From the NCBI GenBank assembly GCA_013359125.1, contig JABWCR010000023.1, positions 1 through 48,520 on the forward strand: a DNA stretch of 48,520 nucleotides. Reading direction: 5' to 3'. The stretch is from Armatimonadota bacterium. Lineage in GTDB: Bacteria > Armatimonadota > Fimbriimonadia > Fimbriimonadales > GBS-DC. This document shows, in pieces, positions 1 to 7,058 of this stretch. A program made the translations under genes and the position numbers. Position 1 is the stretch's first letter, and each line of letters opens with the position of its first letter. The notes under the pieces are model-generated. The model searched no databases. It worked only from the letters and a program-made list of their open reading frames with translations, and had not been told where the DNA came from.

Positions 1-145
1 TTTTGGGCTCGCGGGGACGCTCGCCCTCCCGACGGGTCCGTTTTGGGCTCGCGGGGACGCTCGCCCTCCCGACGGGTCTTTTGGGCTCGCGGGACGCTCG
101 CCCTCCCGACGGGTCTTTTGGGCTCGCGGGGACGCTCGCCCTCCC
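1..145. repeat. Tandem repeat, four units of 37-40 bp
   Basis: Four head-to-tail copies start at 1, 41, 79 and 116. Unit 1 is 40 bp, unit 2 is 38 bp, unit 3 lacks one G (37 bp), and unit 4 loses similarity after about 145. Each unit contains an imperfect hairpin: GGGC-TC-GCG, loop GGGA, CGC-TC-GCCC, with a 2x2 internal mismatch. The array begins at the window edge and may extend to the left. It lies about 20 bases downstream of the GH5 stop codon, in intergenic sequence. There are no unique spacers, so it is not a CRISPR array. Confidence 0.9.
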
Positions 146-164
146 AATCGGGCTGCGATCCGCT

Positions 165-1118
165 TCAGTGCTGCCTGAGCAAGTTCAGCATTGCTTGATC
201 GAGTTTTTGGCCTTTGTAGTCTCGATATTGAACGTCGGAACGGTTGCTATCGAGGATGCCGAACGTGCCGCGGTAGTTCCAGAGCGCCCAGCCCCAGCCT
301 GCGGTTTTCCATCGCTTCAGCATCTCTTCCATCCAGGATAGGACCACGGCGTGAGGCGTTTTGTTGTAGCAGCCGAATTCGCCGACCATGACGCCGACGC
401 CCTTCTTTTCGAACTCGATCCAGGGGCGGTAGTAGCGATCCCATATCTCATCGGCCTGTCGGGGCTCGAACCGTTCGGGCTTAGGGAAGTTTTTGGCCAC
501 TGCTACCCATTCGGCCAGATAGTGGGTCAGTTGGAACGGCTGATAGCCTCTTGTGCTGTGCGCCACGTTCAGGGATAGAAGCTCCTCGGCGGGTACTGCC
601 CCGTAATCGCGTCCGTCGCAGATGATGAGGCGTTTATCGTCTTCTTTTCGGATCGCCTCGACGATTCGCGTCATGGCTTTTTTGTGCGGCTCGGCGCCGA
701 CGTTGGCCGGCTCGTTGAGCGGGTTGAAGCTGAGGTTAGGCCGTCCTTTGTACCGCTTGGCGAAGGCCGCCCAGTGCAGGCAGCAGACGTTGACCGCGTC
801 CTCGTCTCGCCAGAGCGATTTGGCTTCGGGCGGGACGTTGACGGTGTATCCGGGCGCTCGATGGAAGTTGAGCTGGGCATGGAGTTTGTTCCGCGCCGCC
901 CAATCGATGGCCTCGTCTATTTTTTTCAGTTCGGGTTCTAACAGGCGCGTCCAATCGCCTTTGTCGGTCCAGATTCGATAGTCCATGGGGAACCGAACGA
1001 AGTCGAATCCCCATTCGGCAATTTGGTCGAAGTCCTCTCGGCGGAACGGGCGGTTGGCGTAATCCTGATGAAAGCGATTGTCGAGATTGAAGCCGCGCCA
1101 GCGCGGCAGTTTGCTCAT
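165..1118 (-). CDS. Glycoside hydrolase family 5-like (cellulase-type) protein
   Basis: A 317-residue TIM-barrel glycosidase. The GH5 signature is clear: LNEPA, with Glu136 as the likely acid/base, and VGEFG, with Glu247 as the likely nucleophile. An Arg-containing RFPMDYR stretch near residue 42, HSTRGYQPF near 187 and the late [10 protein letters not shown] also fit the family. Substrate cannot be read from the sequence; endoglucanase, mannanase or exo-acting beta-glucosidase are all possible. There is no signal peptide, so the protein as called is cytoplasmic, which is unusual for a polysaccharide-degrading GH5. The ATG overlaps the TGA of the upstream prepilin gene by 4 nt (ATGA, 1115-1118), so translation is probably coupled. 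The tandem repeat array follows the stop. Confidence 0.9.
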   Translation of the reverse strand: MSKLPRWRGFNLDNRFHQDYANRPFRREDFDQIAEWGFDFVRFPMDYRIWTDKGDWTRLLEPELKKIDEAIDWAARNKLHAQLNFHRAPGYTVNVPPEAKSLWRDEDAVNVCCLHWAAFAKRYKGRPNLSFNPLNEPANVGAEPHKKAMTRIVEAIRKEDDKRLIICDGRDYGAVPAEELLSLNVAHSTRGYQPFQLTHYLAEWVAVAKNFPKPERFEPRQADEIWDRYYRPWIEFEKKGVGVMVGEFGCYNKTPHAVVLSWMEEMLKRWKTAGWGWALWNYRGTFGILDSNRSDVQYRDYKGQKLDQAMLNLLRQH

Positions 1119-1957
1119 CGGATGTACTTAAAGCATTTGCCCTGGCCGTCTTCCGAGATGATGCCTTCCAATTGGAATGGGCACGGCAGGCGATTGGCGC
1201 TGTTGCACGGTCGGCTGTACGAATCGCTGTTGATGCACCAAGGGCTTCTGACGACGGCATCTTGATTGGGGCCTTTGGGCGGGGCGTAATACTCGCAATC
1301 GGTCTGGCCGACGCGCTTGGTGCCTTTGACGACGCCCGCGTGGCCGTCCACATAATTGGCGGTGCCTTGTTCGCTATGGCGAGCGACAAACGGCGTATCG
1401 ACAAAGTTGACGCCGATTCGCGTGCAGCTGCCGGGCAGAAGCACCAGATCGCTTTCGTGGATCATGGCGGTGTCGGCGGCCAGTTCTATCTGCGCGACCG
1501 AGATGGTCGGAGGCGGATTGGGGCTGAGCGGCGTGCGTCCTTCTGGAAAGACGGCGTAGTTAAAGTTGTAGCTGACGAAGGTGTGCTTGCCGCATTCGGG
1601 CATGTTGATGGCGACCCGGAAGCCTTGATCGAGGTTGATGGCCTCTCGCTCGGACGGGCAGGTGTAAATCTCTTTGTTTTTGGAATAGGGTTCGATGGCG
1701 GTCAGCATGGTCATGGCGCAGGGCTGATTGGCCATGGCGGTGGCGTAGACGGCCATGGGGAACATTTCGTTCCAATCTTGCGTGTACAGGCTCACCGCGG
1801 CGGCCGAGTTGCGCTGGTTGCTGATGCATTGGGTCTTTCGGGCCGATTCTCGCGCTTGGGCAAAGACGGGAAAGAGGATGGCGGCGAGGATGGCGATAAT
1901 GGCGATGACGACCAGCAGTTCGATAAGGGTAAAGGCGCGGCGTTTTCGGTTGAGCAT
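1115..1957 (-). CDS. Prepilin-like protein with C-terminal H-X9-DG motif
   Basis: 280 residues. A short basic leader (MLNRKRRA) is followed by the prepilin signature [19 protein letters not shown], so cleavage and N-methylation are expected before Phe by a PilD-type peptidase. The following [15 protein letters not shown] is typical of Armatimonadota pseudopilins. Near the C-terminus, [13 protein letters not shown] matches the H-X9-DG motif found in large planctomycete and armatimonadete prepilin families. Such proteins are exported through type II/IV pilus-like machinery; their precise role is unknown. A strong Shine-Dalgarno (AGGAGGA on the minus strand, 1961-1967) sits just upstream of the ATG. 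The gene is coupled to the GH5 gene by an ATGA overlap. Confidence 0.9.
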   Translation of the reverse strand: MLNRKRRAFTLIELLVVIAIIAILAAILFPVFAQARESARKTQCISNQRNSAAAVSLYTQDWNEMFPMAVYATAMANQPCAMTMLTAIEPYSKNKEIYTCPSEREAINLDQGFRVAINMPECGKHTFVSYNFNYAVFPEGRTPLSPNPPPTISVAQIELAADTAMIHESDLVLLPGSCTRIGVNFVDTPFVARHSEQGTANYVDGHAGVVKGTKRVGQTDCEYYAPPKGPNQDAVVRSPWCINSDSYSRPCNSANRLPCPFQLEGIISEDGQGKCFKYIR

Positions 1958-1980
1958 AGATCCTCCTACAGATTTTCTAT

Positions 1981-1986
1981 ATGATA
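1981..1986 (-). promoter_or_regulatory. Possible -10 for the prepilin/GH5 pair
   Basis: TATCAT on the minus strand, with a predicted start near 1974 and the Shine-Dalgarno of the prepilin gene shortly after. No convincing -35 is visible. It lies between the end of the Fe-S carrier gene and the prepilin start. Confidence 0.35.
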
Positions 1987-2025
1987 CGACGCGACCGGCC
2001 TTCGATTCCTGCTATTGTTGCCGGT

Positions 2026-2397
2026 TTATCCGTTGCATCCGCACGACCCGCAACCGCTCTGTCCCTCTTCGGTTTGGAACGAACTGCCGCATCCGCACGA
2101 TCCTGTGGCGTTGGGGTTTTCGATTTTGAACCCGCCGCCGAACTGCTCTTCCAGGTAGTCGACGCTGGAGCCGTCCATGTATTGCAGGCTGCCGGGGTCG
2201 ATAAAGATTTTGACGCCGTGCGATTCGAAGATTAAGTCGTTCTCTTCGGCGTCCTGTTCGTCGATGGCCATGCCGTATTGCAGGCCGGAGCAGCCGCCTC
2301 CGGCCACCCAGACGCGCAGGGCTGCGCCTTGCTTATCGTTTTCTGCCAGCAGGTTTTTGACTTCCTGCGCGGCCTTATCGGTCAATGTGATGGGCAT
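2026..2397 (-). CDS. erpA: A-type iron-sulfur cluster carrier (IscA/ErpA family)
   Basis: 123 residues, HesB/IscA fold. Members carry Fe-S clusters from the scaffold to apoproteins in the cytoplasm. The three family cysteines are present: one in AGGGCSGLQY and two in TGSCGCGSSF. The family normally ends soon after the CGCG motif. Here about 18 residues follow, including a second cysteine cluster, SGCGSCGCNG, which is unusual. The start is supported by AAGGAG on the minus strand (2404-2409) with a 6-nt spacer before ATG, and by a -10 at 2427-2432. It seems to be transcribed alone; no isc/suf genes are in the window. Choice between ErpA, IscA and SufA names is uncertain. Confidence 0.88.
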   Translation of the reverse strand: MPITLTDKAAQEVKNLLAENDKQGAALRVWVAGGGCSGLQYGMAIDEQDAEENDLIFESHGVKIFIDPGSLQYMDGSSVDYLEEQFGGGFKIENPNATGSCGCGSSFQTEEGQSGCGSCGCNG

Positions 2398-2426
2398 GTT
2401 TGGCTCCTTGATATCCTCTTGGCTCG

Positions 2427-2432
2427 ATTCTA
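2427..2432 (-). promoter_or_regulatory. -10 element of the IscA/ErpA gene
   Basis: TAGAAT on the minus strand, directly preceded by GG, the form seen at several other promoters in the window. The predicted leader is about 22 nt and contains the AAGGAG ribosome binding site. Confidence 0.55.
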
Positions 2433-2445
2433 CCTTAGATTGTGG

Positions 2446-3826
2446 CTAGGGCTGGCAGCCTTTTCCAAAGTTTTGGAGGAGTTCTGCCAGGTCGGCTTCG
2501 TCGATGACGCCGTAGCGGTCGACGTCGTATCGGTCGCTTTCGGCGCCGAAGTTTTCGAGCAGGAGGGCGAGGTCTCGGTCGTCGACGCAGCCGTTTTGGT
2601 CCAGGTCTCCGCGCTCGACGGGCACGAACTTGGCGGTAAGGATGAACCCTCTGCCCTGTATGCTTTCGTTGCCAGCCTGAGTTTCAAAGACAACCAACCC
2701 GGTCGCGTAAACATGCCCCGCAGCGCTCGCGGCTATGGCGTTGAAACGGTCGTTCCCGTTCGCGTTGCCGTTCCATCGCCTGACGCCCACGGTGTCGTCG
2801 TCGGGCGTTTGGCCGTTGCCCGCCCAGGAGGTCGAAAGATCGCCGTTCGTATCGTACTTAAGAATCACGGCGTCGAAGTTGCGGGTCGAGTTGGTGTAGG
2901 CGCTGCCCGCAACGTAGACGTGTCCAGATGCGAGCACGGCGATCGAGGTGGGAATGTCGGTATGCTGTCCCGAACCCCATGCGCGCTTCCATTGTTGCGC
3001 GCCGGTCGAGACGCTGTGCTTGTAAGTGGCAAAGTCGCCCGCGACCTGACCCAGCACGTAGGGCGTCGTATAAGCGATATGCGCGCTCTGAAGACCGATC
3101 CCGATCGCTTTGTCGTTGGAGCCCGTTTCGTCGATCGCGATCCATTCTCAGCCTTCGACATGAGGCGTCGGGTCGTCAACTATTATGGGGCACTTTTTGG
3201 CCCGCATGACGGTTACGTCCGTAGAAGCGAACTCGCCGCCCTTGGTCGTCGCGGCCAGAAAGGCATGTCCATCGTGCGTTACCGCCAAATCGACCGCCTC
3301 GTCGTCCTGGTCGTCCCGGTCGTAGGTGATGAAAAACGGTACTGCGGCACTGCCGCAGGCCTGTTCGTCCAACCAAATGTCGCCGTCTTCTGGTTCGTAC
3401 TTGGCGAGAAAGACGTTGTGGCCTTCCCCGCTTACATGAACGAAGCCTGCAACATAGACGAACCCGGCGCCGTCAACGGCAACAGCGTTCGCCGAGGCGT
3501 TGCCGGTCGAACTCTCGATGTACTTGATCCACTTGACGCGGGTTCCCTGTCCGCATGCCTCCAATCGAACGACGAACCCTCTGTGATAGTCGCCGCCTTT
3601 GGTCTGGCCCACGACATAGACAGCGTTGTGCGGCAAGTAGGTCGCAACGTCTTTGCCCTTGTCAAACTTGCCGTTGGGGTGTTGGGTCAGTTTGTGATCC
3701 CAACAGTAAGTAAAGTCTTGATTCCTCTGGGCGTATGATCCGGAGATCATGGATGAAAACAGGGTCAGCAGGCAGAGGAGCTTACCCCCCCGCGGCAGAG
3801 CGAAGAACGTTTTGTTGCCGTTGCAT
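2446..3826 (-). pseudogene. Secreted SBBP beta-propeller/dockerin-like protein, broken by frameshift and in-frame TGA
   Basis: The original start appears to be ATG 3826-3824, preceded by GGAGGG and a 7-nt spacer. After 14 codons the frame hits TAA just past a run of seven G (plus-strand C7, 3785-3791). Removing one G joins this start to the long frame and gives a good signal peptide (KLLCLLTLFSSMISGSYAQ). The long frame then runs to an in-frame TGA at 3148-3150. Coding continues in the same frame from 3147 to 2446 with no loss of protein-like character. Several SBBP-type beta-propeller repeats lie on both sides of the stop (for example GFVYVAGF and GHVYVAGS). The C-terminus is a two-copy dockerin-like repeat (GDLDQNGCVDDRDLALLLENF and a second copy) ending FGKGCQP. 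Intact length would be about 459 residues. Sequencing error cannot be excluded. Confidence 0.75.
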
Positions 3827-3888
3827 TGCGATACCCTCCGTGTTGAATCGATGTATCGTAATACGCCGTCATCGGAAGTTTTGTTCCC

Positions 3889-5955
3889 TTACTCGCCTTC
3901 CAATACAATCTGCGTAAAGTCGGCCAGGCGGCGGTAAAGGCGGTCGGCGCAGGCGAGCAGAGTCAGGCGGTTGTCGCGCTTGCGCGCGTCCTCGTCCATC
4001 ACCATCACCGCGTCGAACAGCGCGTTGATCGGTTCTTCCAATTTTCTTAACGCTTCCCAAAGTTCTTCTGGGTCCTCCGTTTTGGGCATCGATTGGAGCG
4101 ATTCGTGCAGCGCCCGTTCGGTAGGATGTTCGAAGAGGCTATCGTCAACCTTGGTCAGGTCGGCGTCTATGGCAATGCCTTTTTTAAGGGCGGCGGACAG
4201 GATGTTGGCGGGGCGGGTGGCGGTTTGGACGCGGGCTTCGAAATCGGGACCGCCGAACGACTGGAGCGCCTCTGCCCGTTGTATGTAGTCGTTGACGGGG
4301 GCCTCATCGCCGTTCAGCACGGCGCGGGCGATGTCGTATCGGATGCCGATTTCCTGCAGGAAGGCGTCCAAACGGGCAATAAAGAGCGATTGAAGGTCGG
4401 TATAAAGTTGCTCGAAAGGTTTGAGCTCGACCCCTTGTTCTTGGTAGGCTTCGTAAGCCCAGCGCGAGAGCTGGCTCAGTACCGGAAAATCGGGATGCGC
4501 GGCCAGCAGTTCGACGCAGCCGTTTGCGGCGCGTTTGAGGCCGTAGGGATCGGTGGAGCCTTTGGGCATGAAGCCCAGACCGACATAGCCGACCAGGGCG
4601 TCGATCTTGTCGGCCACGGCCAACGTGGCGCCCAGCGCAGAATCGGGCAGAACGTCGAGGCTATAGCGAGGGCGGTAGTGCTCTTCGATCGCTTGGGCGA
4701 TTGCCGGGTCTATGCCGTCCAGCAGGGCGTATTCGCGCCCGATGGCGCCCTGCAGGTCGGGGAACTCCATGACCATTTGGGTGGCCAGGTCGGCCTTGCA
4801 GAGCGCGGCAATTCCTTGGGGCAATTGGGCAAATTGCTGGGCGATTTTTTCCATGCGCCGAACTTTGTCGGCGATGGTTCCCAATTTTTGCTGATAGAGG
4901 ATGCGCTCTAGATCGGGCAGGAAGTCGCGCAGATTGCGCTTGCGGTCTTCTTCGAAGAAGAACTTGGCGTCGTTGAATCGCGCCATCATGACCCATTCGT
5001 TGCCTTTCTTGACCGTATCTGGGTCGCCGCCGTTGGTTACGGATACGAAGTTGGGCATGAGTCTTCCCTGCCGGTCTTCGATAGGGATGAACTTTTCGTG
5101 CTTGCGCATGGCGGAGACGAGGCAGGCTCGCGGCAGGGCGAGGAACTCTCGGTCGAACTCGCAGAGGATGGGTTGCGGGTTTTCGGTGAGGTAGACGTTT
5201 TCTTCTAGCAAGTCATCGTCCAGCAAGAGGTTGCCGTTTATGCGTTCGGCGGCTTCTTTGGATGCGCGCTGGATGGTTTCCTCGCGCTGTTTCGGATCGG
5301 CGATGACGCCTTTGGTTTTGAGCTGCGCTAGGAAGTCCCTGGGCGCGGCGGCTTCGAACTCTTCGGGATGTGCAAACCGATGCCCGCGAGAGAGACGTCC
5401 GGAGCGCGCGCCCGCGATCTCGAAGTCGACGATCTGGGTGCCGAAGAGCGCGACGATCCAGCGGATTGGGCGAGCGAATCGGATATTGCCTTCGCCCCAG
5501 CGGAGGGTTTTAGGGAAGGTCATGGAGAGGATTTTGTCGGGCAGCGCTTTGGCCAAGGCTTCGATTGCAGGCAAGCCAGCGTCTTGTTTGACAGCAAAGG
5601 CGTACTCGGCGTCCCCAAGGGTTCGAAACTCGGCCTGGTCGGGTTGGATGCCCTGGCCGCGACAGAAGCCGAGGAAGGCTTGGGTGGGTTGGCCTTGAGG
5701 GTCGAAACAGGCGCTTTTGGCCGGGCCGCGGGTTTCTTTGGTGGTCGGCGCTTGGTTGGTCGCGACCTGGTTGCCGATGGCGATTAGGCGGCGCGGTGTG
5801 CCGTATGTGTCAACTCGCTCGCAGCTTAGGCGCAGTTCCAGGAGGGTTTGTACGATCAGTTCTTGGAACTGCTCTAAGGCGCCCGCCATGAATCCTGCGG
5901 GGATCTCCTCGCATCCTAGCTCGATCAGAAGGTCGTCGCGTCCTTGCTCCGTCAT
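3889..5955 (-). CDS. glyS: Glycyl-tRNA synthetase beta subunit
   Basis: 688 residues, matching the usual length (about 689). The beta subunit binds tRNA-Gly and is needed by the alpha2-beta2 form of the enzyme. The start DLLIELGCEEIPAGF and the internal FPKTLRWGEGNIRFARPIRW, VNVTNGG-like and FNDAKFFFEEDR stretches are diagnostic; a C-terminal DALR-like region ends FDAVMVMDEDARKRDNRL. The reading frame extends 124 codons upstream, but that part is antisense to the HDOD gene. I place the start at ATG 5955 because homologous sequence begins there and a TATAAT box lies 7 nt upstream, implying a leaderless message. The alpha subunit gene glyQ, often adjacent, is not in the window. Confidence 0.95.
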   Translation of the reverse strand: MTEQGRDDLLIELGCEEIPAGFMAGALEQFQELIVQTLLELRLSCERVDTYGTPRRLIAIGNQVATNQAPTTKETRGPAKSACFDPQGQPTQAFLGFCRGQGIQPDQAEFRTLGDAEYAFAVKQDAGLPAIEALAKALPDKILSMTFPKTLRWGEGNIRFARPIRWIVALFGTQIVDFEIAGARSGRLSRGHRFAHPEEFEAAAPRDFLAQLKTKGVIADPKQREETIQRASKEAAERINGNLLLDDDLLEENVYLTENPQPILCEFDREFLALPRACLVSAMRKHEKFIPIEDRQGRLMPNFVSVTNGGDPDTVKKGNEWVMMARFNDAKFFFEEDRKRNLRDFLPDLERILYQQKLGTIADKVRRMEKIAQQFAQLPQGIAALCKADLATQMVMEFPDLQGAIGREYALLDGIDPAIAQAIEEHYRPRYSLDVLPDSALGATLAVADKIDALVGYVGLGFMPKGSTDPYGLKRAANGCVELLAAHPDFPVLSQLSRWAYEAYQEQGVELKPFEQLYTDLQSLFIARLDAFLQEIGIRYDIARAVLNGDEAPVNDYIQRAEALQSFGGPDFEARVQTATRPANILSAALKKGIAIDADLTKVDDSLFEHPTERALHESLQSMPKTEDPEELWEALRKLEEPINALFDAVMVMDEDARKRDNRLTLLACADRLYRRLADFTQIVLEGE

Positions 5956-5962
5956 ATCGGCA

Positions 5963-5968
5963 ATTATA
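5963..5968 (-). promoter_or_regulatory. -10 element of glyS, leaderless arrangement
   Basis: A perfect TATAAT on the minus strand ends 7 nt before the glyS ATG, so transcription should start at or within one base of the start codon. No Shine-Dalgarno is present. A weak -35 (TTATTC) lies 17 nt upstream. Confidence 0.6.
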
Positions 5969-6087
5969 GCCGAGCGTTCGATGTGGAATAACCCCTCGGC
6001 GCGAGAAAACGGGAGTCGAAAGTCCTTGCCCGCGCCTCGCTTTCGGTCATGACGCCGAGAGTAAGAAACCTTTATAAGGAGCGTACT

Positions 6088-6963
6088 GTGCAAAGAATGG
6101 CTGCTTCTAATGCTTTGAAAATGGACGACATTTTGTCGAAATTGCAGGATTTGCCGAGTTTGCCTCACGTGGTGCTTAAGGTGTATCAGTTGGCGGACGA
6201 TCCTCAGACCAACGCCGCGCAGTTGAGCCTGATCATCGGCAAGGACCACGGCTTTGCGGCAAGGTTGCTGCGAATGGCCAATTCGCCTTATTACGGCATG
6301 TCGCGCCGGATCGGCAGCATCGACCAAGCGGTTATGGTGTTGGGGTGCCGCACGGTCAAGAGTCTTTCGCTATTGGCCGGGACTTTTCCTTTTCTATCCA
6401 AAACGCTGCCGGGCTATACGGTGGAGCCGAGCGCGCTTTGGCGACACTCGTTAGCGACGGCGATTATCGCTCAAGGGCTTTGTTCGAAGGTAGGCGCCAA
6501 TCCCGATGAGACGTTTGCGGCGGCTTTGCTGCACGATATGGGCAAGCTCGTGATCGCGGCCTATGCGCCCAAGGCAGGGGAAGAGGCTTGCAAAAAGGCG
6601 ATTAAGGAAGGCGTCTCGTTCCATCAAGCGGAAAAGACGCTGTGGGGCTTTACTCATGCCGAGTTGGGCGAGGCGGTCTGCAAGATGTGGGCTTTGCCGG
6701 ACACTATACAAGACGCCGTTGGGATGCACCACGAACCGAGCGCGCCGCCCTCCCCTATCGTGGCGATCGTTCATGTGAGCGACTGGTTGGCGACGAAGTG
6801 CGGATTTCCTTTGAACGAGCAGGAGCCAATCGACGAAGAGCCGATCGAACGTTGCATGGCTGTGCTCGGCCTGACCAATGCGAACCTGGCAGAAGCGCTG
6901 GAATCGGCGTCGGCCCGGATCGCCGAGTCGGACGATCTTTTCTTCGAGGACGAGGCAGCGTAG
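6088..6963 (+). CDS. HDOD domain protein
   Basis: About 291 residues covering one HDOD domain, a relative of HD phosphohydrolases found in bacterial signalling proteins. LPSLPHVVLKVYQL near the start is the typical HDOD opening, followed by ANSPYYGMSRRIGSIDQAVMVLG. LLHDMGKL keeps an HD pair, and GMHHEPS follows. HDOD proteins often act in c-di-GMP or chemosensory signalling without known catalysis; this one has no attached receiver or kinase domain. I choose GTG 6088 because AAGGAG (6076-6081) sits 6 nt before it; ATG 6097 is the alternative. Divergent from glyS. The C-terminus is acidic (DDLFFEDEAA). Confidence 0.88.
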   Translation: MQRMAASNALKMDDILSKLQDLPSLPHVVLKVYQLADDPQTNAAQLSLIIGKDHGFAARLLRMANSPYYGMSRRIGSIDQAVMVLGCRTVKSLSLLAGTFPFLSKTLPGYTVEPSALWRHSLATAIIAQGLCSKVGANPDETFAAALLHDMGKLVIAAYAPKAGEEACKKAIKEGVSFHQAEKTLWGFTHAELGEAVCKMWALPDTIQDAVGMHHEPSAPPSPIVAIVHVSDWLATKCGFPLNEQEPIDEEPIERCMAVLGLTNANLAEALESASARIAESDDLFFEDEAA

Positions 6964-7018
6964 GATTAGCGGCCCCTTTTGATATTGGTTACAAGCCTCG
7001 GATAGGCTAGATTCGGGG

Positions 7019-7024
7019 TAGAAT
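7019..7024 (+). promoter_or_regulatory. -10 element for the lamin-tail/dockerin gene
   Basis: TAGAAT preceded by GGGG. The predicted start near 7031 gives a leader of about 28 nt that includes an AAAGGGGG ribosome binding site before ATG 7059. No clear -35. Confidence 0.5.
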
Positions 7025-7058
7025 TGTAGAGAACCAAAATCGAAAGGGGGTTTCCGCA

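Noticed and set aside
1-145. CRISPR array
   Set aside because: Units are directly adjacent with no unique spacers, and no cas genes are present.
1172-1984. 270-codon plus-strand open frame
   Set aside because: It is antisense to the prepilin gene, is Gly/Asp/Val-rich without motifs, and has no ribosome binding site.
3148-3150. Selenocysteine or general TGA recoding
   Set aside because: TGA ends many clear genes here (prepilin, asnB copy 1, purN), no Sec machinery is visible, and the protein has no redox context at this codon.
2278-3738. 486-codon plus-strand open frame
   Set aside because: It lies opposite the beta-propeller gene and the Fe-S carrier, has no family-like sequence, and reflects GC-rich codon use on the other strand.
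3782-3800. Programmed frameshift at the G7 tract
   Set aside because: It would need a +1 shift just before TAA with no known stimulatory element; a simple one-base insertion is a better explanation.
5956-6327. N-terminal 124-residue extension of glyS
   Set aside because: It is antisense to the HDOD gene; homologous sequence and a promoter both place the start at 5955.
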